Shown here: positions 10,894 through 16,129 of the stretch, one piece after another
How positions within the stretch are numbered: the first letter of the stretch is position 1
How the letters are laid out: every line of letters begins with the position of its first letter
Assembly: GCA_001871815.1 (NCBI GenBank)
Contig: MNVP01000026.1
Location: 1 to 16,129 of the forward strand
Direction of reading: 5' to 3'
Length of the DNA stretch: 16,129 nt
Source: Candidatus Omnitrophica bacterium CG1_02_40_15
GTDB lineage: Bacteria > Omnitrophota > Gorgyraeia > Gorgyraeales > Gorgyraeaceae
Notes under the pieces: model-generated
Told to the model about the DNA's origin: nothing
Database searches by the model: none
The model's input: only the letters and a program-made list of their open reading frames with translations
Position numbers and translations under genes: made by a program

Positions 10894-13605
10894 TTAAGCC
10901 ATCTCCAGCCAATTTTTGCCGTATTGCACGCTTACCTTTATGGGAACCAACAATTTTACAGCGCCTTCCATCTCTTCTTTTACCAGCTCTTTCATTTTAT
11001 CCAGCTCATCCCTGGGAACCTCAAAAACAAGTTCATCATGCACTTGTAAAGTCATCAGTGATTTTAAATTCTCTTTCTTCATCACCCTATAAATATTTAT
11101 CATTGCGATTTTTATCAGATCCGCTGCTGAGCCCTGCACAGGCGTATTTATGGCAATCCTTTCTGCCTGCTGCCGCTCTCTCATCCCGCCTGTTTTTATT
11201 TCAGGGATATATCTTCGCCTGTTAAAAAGGGTCGTAACGTATCCTGCGCTTCTGGCTTCTTCGATCTTGTCTTCCATATAAACCCTTACAGCCGGATATC
11301 TTTCGAAATATGAATCTATAAATTGCTGGGCGCTGCCAGGATCTATGCCAAGTGATTTACTTAATCCAAAGGCGCTAATGCCGTAAATAATCCCGAAATT
11401 AACTGTTTTGGCGTTTGACCTCATTTCAGGCGTTACTTCTTTTTCATCCACACCAAAAATAAGAGAGGCAGTATGGCTATGCACATCTCTATCTTTTTCA
11501 AAAGCAGCTATAAGCTCAGGGTCTTTTGAAAGGTGCGCCAGCATCCTAAGTTCTATCTGAGAATAATCAGCTGACATTATAAAATTGCCCTTCTCCCCTA
11601 TAAACGCCTTTCTTATCTTTCTGCCTTCTTCTGTCTTTATAGGTATATTCTGGAGATTCGGATTAGAGGATGAAAGCCTTCCTGTAGCAGTGACTGCCTG
11701 ATTAAAAGAAGTATGAAGCCTTCCTGTTTTTTTATTAATAAGCTCTGGCAGCGCATCCACATAAGTGGATTTCAACTTTGACAATTCCCTATATCTCAGG
11801 AGCTCTTTCGGCAATGAGTGCAAAGAAGAAAGTTTTTCAAGAACCTCCACATCTGTGGAAGCGCCTGTCTTTGTCTTTTTTACAATAGGCAGGCCTAATT
11901 TTTCAAATAAAATCCGGCTAAGCTGTTTTGGAGAATTTATATTAAACTCCTCGCCAGCTATTTGGTATATATCTTTAACAAGCCCTGATAGCTCGATCTC
12001 CATTTCAGAAGACGCCTCTTTTAAAAAATCAACATCTATCTTTATCCCGTTCTTTTCCATATCACTCAAAACATCTACAAGCGGCAGCTCTATATTATCA
12101 AAAAGCGTTTCCAGTTCTTTTTTAAAAATCTCTTTTTCAAATATATTCTTAAGCCTCATCGTAACATCGCTATCCTCGCATGAGTACATAGAAACCTTCT
12201 CTATATCCACCATATCCATTGTAACCCTTTTCTTGCCTGCGCCTAAAAGCTCGTCAATAGAAGTCATTTTATGGTCAAGATATTCAAATGCGATTGTATC
12301 CAGCCCATGGCTCATCCTGGAAGGATTTAATAAGTATGACGCTATCATTGTATCGTATGATATACCCTTAAGCTGTATCCCATAATTTAACAACACCAAC
12401 TTGTCATATTTTATATTCTGCCCGATTTTTTTTATTTTTTCGTCCTCTAAAATCGGCTTTAATTCTTTAATAGCCATCTCCAGATCTACGCCTTCAGCCT
12501 TCAGTCCATGCCCCGTACCCGAGCGAAGCGAGTGGTTCGGGGTTGAGCCTAGAGCCACATAATACGCTTCTCCCTCTTTCCAGCAAAACGATATGCCCAC
12601 AAGTTTTGCTTCCATAGGCTGTTCGCTTGTAGTTTCAGTGTCCAGGACAAACTCGGATTTTCCTTTCAGCTCACGGATAAAATTCTTAAAATCTATAAGA
12701 CTAGTGATTGTCTTATAACGCGCTTCTTTATGAACATCTGAATCGCATGATGTAATATCTCTTGCAAAATTTTTAAATTCCAGTTCTTTAAAAATGACTA
12801 GCAGCTTTTCTGAATCAGGGCTTTTTACGGCCATGCCAGCAATGTCTATTTCTATAGGCACATTTAGATCTACCATCGCAAGCTCCTTGGATATTCTTGC
12901 GCTGTCTTCCTGCTCAGATAACATCTTCCTTCTCGGCTCGCTCCTTATCTTATCAAGATTCTTATAAATATTATCCATGCTCCCGAACTCTTTTATGAGC
13001 TCTATAGCTGTTTTTTCTCCTATACCTCGCACACCTGGGATATTGTCAGCTGCGTCTCCTGCAAGCGCAATAAAATCAGTTATATTTTCAGGCCCAAGCC
13101 CTGAGAACCTTTCCCTTACCATTTCGTTATCATAGATAAGGCCATCTTTATGAGCGCTGTAAACTTTTATATTCTTATCGACTATCTGAAGCATATCTTT
13201 ATCGCCAGTTACTATATACACATCTATGCCCTGTTGAGATATCTTTTTAGCAATAGTTGCCAGGATATCATCTGCTTCAAAACCTTGCTTTTCAAAAATA
13301 GGTATGTTATACCCTGATATGGTTTCCTTTATCAAGCCTATCTGGCTCACAAGGTCGTCCGGCATAGGTTTTCTATGAGCCTTATAGTCCTCAAATTGTT
13401 TATGCCTGAACGTAGGGCCTTTCAGGTCAAACGCCACAGCAAGATAAGCTGGCTTTTCTTTTTCCATCAATTTCTTAAGCATTAGGATGAACCCATAGAC
13501 AGCGTTGGTAGGCCTGCCTTTTGAATTGCTAAGCTCTTTTATGGCATAAAAAGCCCTGTAACAATAAGAATTTCCATCAATCAAAAAAAGTTTTTCTTTT
13601 TTCAT
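10894..13605 (-). CDS. polA: DNA polymerase I
   Basis: Repair and Okazaki-fragment polymerase, 903 residues, with all three domains. The 5'-3' exonuclease spans 1-290 (FLIDGNSYCYRAFYA, GFEADDILATIA, VTGDKDMLQ). The 3'-5' exonuclease spans about 295-490 and looks active: D322/E324 in DTETT, N397/D401 in NIKYD, Y474/D478 in YSCED. The polymerase domain has motif A D680 (SADYSQIELR), motif B R729-G742 (RSNAKTVNFGIIYG) and motif C H856-D857-E858. About 15 residues (355-370, between YYVALGS and VDLEM) are extra and coincide with a palindrome. The ATG at 13603-13605 lacks a clear Shine-Dalgarno. The 144-nt upstream gap is mainly one repeat element. Confidence 0.98.
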   Translation of the reverse strand: MKKEKLFLIDGNSYCYRAFYAIKELSNSKGRPTNAVYGFILMLKKLMEKEKPAYLAVAFDLKGPTFRHKQFEDYKAHRKPMPDDLVSQIGLIKETISGYNIPIFEKQGFEADDILATIAKKISQQGIDVYIVTGDKDMLQIVDKNIKVYSAHKDGLIYDNEMVRERFSGLGPENITDFIALAGDAADNIPGVRGIGEKTAIELIKEFGSMDNIYKNLDKIRSEPRRKMLSEQEDSARISKELAMVDLNVPIEIDIAGMAVKSPDSEKLLVIFKELEFKNFARDITSCDSDVHKEARYKTITSLIDFKNFIRELKGKSEFVLDTETTSEQPMEAKLVGISFCWKEGEAYYVALGSTPNHSLRSGTGHGLKAEGVDLEMAIKELKPILEDEKIKKIGQNIKYDKLVLLNYGIQLKGISYDTMIASYLLNPSRMSHGLDTIAFEYLDHKMTSIDELLGAGKKRVTMDMVDIEKVSMYSCEDSDVTMRLKNIFEKEIFKKELETLFDNIELPLVDVLSDMEKNGIKIDVDFLKEASSEMEIELSGLVKDIYQIAGEEFNINSPKQLSRILFEKLGLPIVKKTKTGASTDVEVLEKLSSLHSLPKELLRYRELSKLKSTYVDALPELINKKTGRLHTSFNQAVTATGRLSSSNPNLQNIPIKTEEGRKIRKAFIGEKGNFIMSADYSQIELRMLAHLSKDPELIAAFEKDRDVHSHTASLIFGVDEKEVTPEMRSNAKTVNFGIIYGISAFGLSKSLGIDPGSAQQFIDSYFERYPAVRVYMEDKIEEARSAGYVTTLFNRRRYIPEIKTGGMRERQQAERIAINTPVQGSAADLIKIAMINIYRVMKKENLKSLMTLQVHDELVFEVPRDELDKMKELVKEEMEGAVKLLVPIKVSVQYGKNWLEMA
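12511..12542. repeat. Coding palindrome inside polA
   Basis: A 32-nt imperfect palindrome: CCCCGTACCCGAGC at the left against GAGTGGTTCGGGG at the right, flanking GAAGC. It is read in frame as PNHSLRSGTG within the 3'-5' exonuclease domain, in the linker between the strand ending YYVALG and the helix starting LEM, where DNA polymerases I usually have a short loop. It is related in style to the CGAGCGAAG-containing coaE element. Confidence 0.82.
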
Positions 13606-13637
13606 TATTTACACGGGATTTCCTAAAATAGGAAGGG

Positions 13638-13749
13638 TTCTGCTTCGTTCTAGAATATAGTCGTAAGCTTGCTATGACGAACTTCGCAGAATAAATTCTG
13701 CGTAGCGCGTCCTAGAGAGTTAACTACTTTACTCTAGCGCGAAGCAGAA
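13638..13749. repeat. 112-bp element with terminal inverted repeats upstream of polA
   Basis: TTCTGCTTCG (13638-13647) and CGAAGCAGAA (13740-13749) are exact 10-bp terminal inverted repeats. Inside are an 8-bp hairpin, CGCAGAAT/ATTCTGCG (13685-13702), a CTAGAG...CTCTAG inverted repeat (about 13711-13736) and TCGT...ACGA (13661-13680). The element fills the gap between the TPR gene stop (13750-13752) and polA, leaving about 30 nt. I see no strong promoter or terminator in it. Confidence 0.72.
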
Positions 13750-14772
13750 TTATTCTGGTAAAATACTCAATATTGCTTCAAACTCTTTTCTGGCGCCTGC
13801 AAAATCTTTCTGGCGGTAATGTATCATGCCTTCTTTGTAATAATCCTCTATCCTTCCCTCCTTCATTTTAAACTTTATTTCTTCTTCCAGTCCCAAGAGC
13901 GTCTTATTGCCTTTGGAATTCTGCTTTGCAAGCCTTATCGTATCCAGCGCCTTTGTATACTCGCCTTTATTAAAATAATCTTTTGCTTTATTATAAGAGG
14001 TATTTGCATCTTTACTAAGCGCGGCCGCAGCTTTTACCTCATCCTGTCTCTTTGCAGTTGCGGCATTTTGTTTGCTGGCCTTTTCTGTCTTTAGCCTTTC
14101 TTCAGCCATCCTCAGCGATTCCTGAAGCTCTGCATTCAGGGCATTGTTTGATTTTGTAGGGGAGGGTTTCAAACCCTTTCTTACTTTTTTAGATCCTATT
14201 TTTGTCCAATCAGAATTTTTTTTTACCGCTGGTTCAGACTTTTGTTTTTTCTCAAGAGGCTTCTGATTAGGGGCTTCCGGCGTTGTTTTCAGGCTGGCAT
14301 TTTCTGTCTTATCAATAAGCCCAAGCTTTTCCAGCCTATCTTTCGCTTCCTGCGTCCATGGGTCATCAGGGCTGCCTAATTTATACCTTTTCATCCAGTT
14401 AAAAGCAGCTCTTTCCAGCTCACCTTTTCTTTCATAAAGAAGCGCCAGGTTTGTGTAGACTTCTTTATATTCCGGGTCTATAGCAAGGGCCTTGTTGTAT
14501 TCTGCCTCTGCCCTGTCCAGCCATCCTTTTGTCTCAAACAAAATACCAAGATCATTGTGCGGAGAAGCGTAGCTAGGTTTGATACTGGCTGCCTTCTGAT
14601 ACCATTCAATAGCAGTGTCTATATCGCCGCGCTGCTGCGCTTCATACCCCTTTGCTCGATAATCTTCTGCGCTATCTTTTATGCCAAACGCTTTACCAGC
14701 ATATATATAAGATATATTCAAAAATGGCAGGAAAAATAAAATTATAAAATAGATTAAACCAAGTTTTATCAA
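13750..14772 (-). CDS. Exported or membrane-anchored TPR protein
   Basis: Function unknown. From a TTG at 14770-14772 the product begins with a typical signal or anchor, MIKLGLIYFIILFFLPFLNISYIYA followed by GKA, so it is likely periplasmic or membrane-tethered. Three TPR units follow (EDYRAKGYEAQQRGDIDTAI..., PHNDLGILFETKGWLDRAE..., VYTNLALLYERKGELERAA...). Then come a Lys/Ser-rich linker, a charged coiled-coil-like helix (ELQESLRMAEERLKTEKAS) and one or two further TPR-like repeats to the C-terminus. An upstream in-frame ATG at 14896-14898 would give 382 residues, but it sits at the predicted transcription start and would translate a palindrome ahead of the signal peptide, so I prefer the TTG. 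The Shine-Dalgarno for the TTG (CGGAG, 3 nt away) is close-spaced, which keeps the start uncertain. Confidence 0.82.
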   Translation of the reverse strand: MIKLGLIYFIILFFLPFLNISYIYAGKAFGIKDSAEDYRAKGYEAQQRGDIDTAIEWYQKAASIKPSYASPHNDLGILFETKGWLDRAEAEYNKALAIDPEYKEVYTNLALLYERKGELERAAFNWMKRYKLGSPDDPWTQEAKDRLEKLGLIDKTENASLKTTPEAPNQKPLEKKQKSEPAVKKNSDWTKIGSKKVRKGLKPSPTKSNNALNAELQESLRMAEERLKTEKASKQNAATAKRQDEVKAAAALSKDANTSYNKAKDYFNKGEYTKALDTIRLAKQNSKGNKTLLGLEEEIKFKMKEGRIEDYYKEGMIHYRQKDFAGARKEFEAILSILPE

Positions 14773-14806
14773 TTTCTCCGGTCTAAAAGCCAAAGTTTGT
14801 TTGAAA

Positions 14807-14870
14807 TTGATACTGAGCGGCCATTGTCTATCCGCGGCCTGAAGACCGCAGGTTTGTGGCCGCGAATGTA
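14807..14870. repeat. Palindromic element in the 5' region of the TPR gene
   Basis: TTGATACTGAGC at 14807-14818 leads into GCGGCCA (14817-14823), paired with TGGCCGC (14857-14863), with an inner GCGG/CCGC hairpin between. CGAATGTA follows. It is the same family as prmC 6580-6621, but the stem is GCGGCCA/TGGCCGC instead of CCCGCCA/TGGCGGG, a compensated change. It lies in the likely 5' UTR between promoter and signal peptide. Confidence 0.85.
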
Positions 14871-14906
14871 TAAATCTTACGTGGCATGCTTTTCCCATTG
14901 TTCATA

Positions 14907-14935
14907 AGTTTATCATATGCCCCTTATTGCGTCAA
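14907..14935 (-). promoter_or_regulatory. Sigma70-like promoter of the TPR gene
   Basis: On the minus strand, TTGACG (14935-14930) is followed by a 17-nt spacer and TAAACT (14912-14907), matching the -35 and -10 consensus at 5/6 and 4/6 positions with ideal spacing. Transcription would start near 14899-14901, right after the propeller-protein gene. It could serve polA and the genes downstream as well. Confidence 0.6.
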
Positions 14936-14958
14936 GATAAAATTCATAAATCTGGCGG

Positions 14959-16129
14959 TTATTTTTCAAGACTCTTGGAGAAGTAGCCGCCTGTAAGGGC
15001 ATCAATATCTGCGGTTAATTCCTGGAGCCGGAGTTCTTTTTCAAGGCTAAGTTTTAAATCCTGAGGAGGCGAGGCTAACATCTCTATCTGAAGCCGCCTT
15101 CTTTCAAAATATGTCCTAGTAATCTCATTCATTATATCGTCCCTCAATTCAACCATCAGCTTTGACCTTGTATCTATACTTGTCTGGTCATCGTTCCAGA
15201 TGAGCTCTCCCATGTTCCAAGTCATGGTAATATCCCAAGACACAGCGTCCTTGCCTTTCTGAAAAGTATCTGGATTTGTGCCTGAGTCCCAATGAAGAAG
15301 ATCAGTTACATATCTATCAAGGCCTATTGCCACATTTGGAAGAAGCGCTTTCTTCTTTGCAGATTCCCTCCATTCTTTGATCTTATCTGGATGGACTTCT
15401 GCGTATTTAATAGCCGCCTTTTGGACATCGCTGATACTGGGTTCGCCTTTGAATCCTTTTAAAATATCCTGCATCTCGTTTTCAAGGTTATTATTTGAAA
15501 TATCATTGGCTGCTATATTTTGCTTGGCCCTATATAAACCTTTATTAGTAACAGCTAGTATATTCCCCTCTTTGTCAACAACCATATCTCTGGTTTCTTT
15601 TGTATTCATCCCTTTATACAAATTATGCCATAACTTATCCTTATCTGAAAAAATAAAAATACCTTTGTCTGTAACAGCGTATAAAGCCTTGTTAAACAAA
15701 AGCCTTTTTATACGCAGCGACAAAAGCCCTTCCTGATAAAATCTCGCCCACGTGTCTCCATTATCCTGGCTTGCGAATATCCCTGAATCAGTTGCTAATA
15801 GCATCGCATCATTATTAATAGTTATGCAATTCACTGGTTTTACCGCCTGAATCAACTCATCTGCGATATCTGGATCGTATTCATTATCATGGCTTAGTGT
15901 TACAAAAGTCCTTTTCCACTTAGAACCAGAACCTTTATATACGCCTTTTTCAGCTGCAATAAGAATCGATTCATGCATAAACTCAATCCATCTGATATCT
16001 AAGTTTCCAGCTTCGCCTAAATCCTTTTCCCATGTAAGGCAATTATCTCTACTAATAAAAAGGCCTCCTTTTGTTCCAAGAAAAATGCTTTTATCCTTTG
16101 AAAACGCTATATGTAAAATATTATTTTCT
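14959..16129 (-). CDS. YCF48/BNR-like propeller protein with helical C-terminal domain, N-terminus outside window
   Basis: The frame is open from the right edge to the TAA at 14959-14961, giving 389 residues; an internal ATG at 15978 is probably not the start because the repeats continue upstream of it. At least four blade-like repeats are visible with the pattern (A)T.xGIF.S.D.G.TW (GTKGGLFISRDNCLTWEKD, LLATDSGIFASQDNGDTW, LYAVTDKGIFIFSDKDKLW, LAVTNKGLYRAKQ), as in YCF48/BNR or sialidase-type propellers. From about 15500 downward the sequence turns helical. It includes a block around WDITMTWNMGELIW, LRDDIMNEITRTYFERRRLQ, and an ending near LTADIDALTGGYF that recalls TolC-type helical proteins. 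Exact function is unknown; an envelope role is plausible given the next gene but is inference. Confidence 0.75.
   Translation of the reverse strand, partial: ENNILHIAFSKDKSIFLGTKGGLFISRDNCLTWEKDLGEAGNLDIRWIEFMHESILIAAEKGVYKGSGSKWKRTFVTLSHDNEYDPDIADELIQAVKPVNCITINNDAMLLATDSGIFASQDNGDTWARFYQEGLLSLRIKRLLFNKALYAVTDKGIFIFSDKDKLWHNLYKGMNTKETRDMVVDKEGNILAVTNKGLYRAKQNIAANDISNNNLENEMQDILKGFKGEPSISDVQKAAIKYAEVHPDKIKEWRESAKKKALLPNVAIGLDRYVTDLLHWDSGTNPDTFQKGKDAVSWDITMTWNMGELIWNDDQTSIDTRSKLMVELRDDIMNEITRTYFERRRLQIEMLASPPQDLKLSLEKELRLQELTADIDALTGGYFSKSLEK

Noticed and set aside
11765..12385. Long plus-strand open frame opposite polA, and similar ones opposite fhs, murA, rho and prfA
   Set aside because: They lie wholly antisense to well-conserved genes, have low-complexity Ser/Phe/Leu composition expected of reverse frames, and show no recognisable motifs.

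Overview
The window is one continuous block of housekeeping genes, all on the minus strand, so they are transcribed from high to low coordinates. In transcription order they are: a YCF48/BNR-type propeller protein (cut by the right edge), a TPR protein, polA, coaE, rho, rpmE, prfA, prmC, murA, rpsP, trmD, rplS, rnhB, yraN, fhs and fchA (cut by the left edge). The set covers DNA polymerase I, CoA synthesis, Rho termination, translation termination and RF methylation, peptidoglycan precursor synthesis, ribosomal proteins, tRNA m1G37 methylation and folate C1 chemistry (fhs + fchA). It comes from a free-standing bacterium with cell-wall synthesis. The moderately AT-rich DNA, TTG starts, gene order and abundance of palindromic repeats suggest an uncultivated lineage such as Omnitrophota. 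That placement is inference from style, not from a search. Layout: 14959-16129 propeller protein; a sigma70-like promoter at 14907-14935 drives the TPR gene; 10146-13605 polA-coaE, with coaE overlapping rho; 6231-8685 rpmE-prfA-prmC; 4890-6155 murA; 2082-4692 rpsP-trmD-rplS-rnhB-yraN; 1-2019 fhs-fchA. The rpsP-trmD stretch lacks the usual intervening rimM. The striking feature is non-coding. (1) A roughly 190-nt three-hairpin element (called LDR here) occurs three times. Each copy starts at the stop codon of the preceding gene or, for copy A, inside its 3' end, and runs to the Shine-Dalgarno of a ribosomal protein gene: rplS, rpsP or rpmE. These are the only ribosomal protein genes in the window, and no other gene has the element. 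Hairpin arms change in a compensatory way between copies, which suggests a structured RNA leader shared by a small ribosomal-protein regulon. (2) A 69-nt hairpin made of 7-nt units, with identical 32-5-32 architecture, occurs after rpsP and after rpmE and directly abuts the SD-less starts of trmD and prfA. (3) Further palindromic elements fill most other gene junctions and also sit in frame inside polA, coaE, prmC (twice) and trmD, adding residues the families normally lack. This resembles the Rickettsia palindromic elements. Three of these elements share the 12-mer TTGATACTGAGC.
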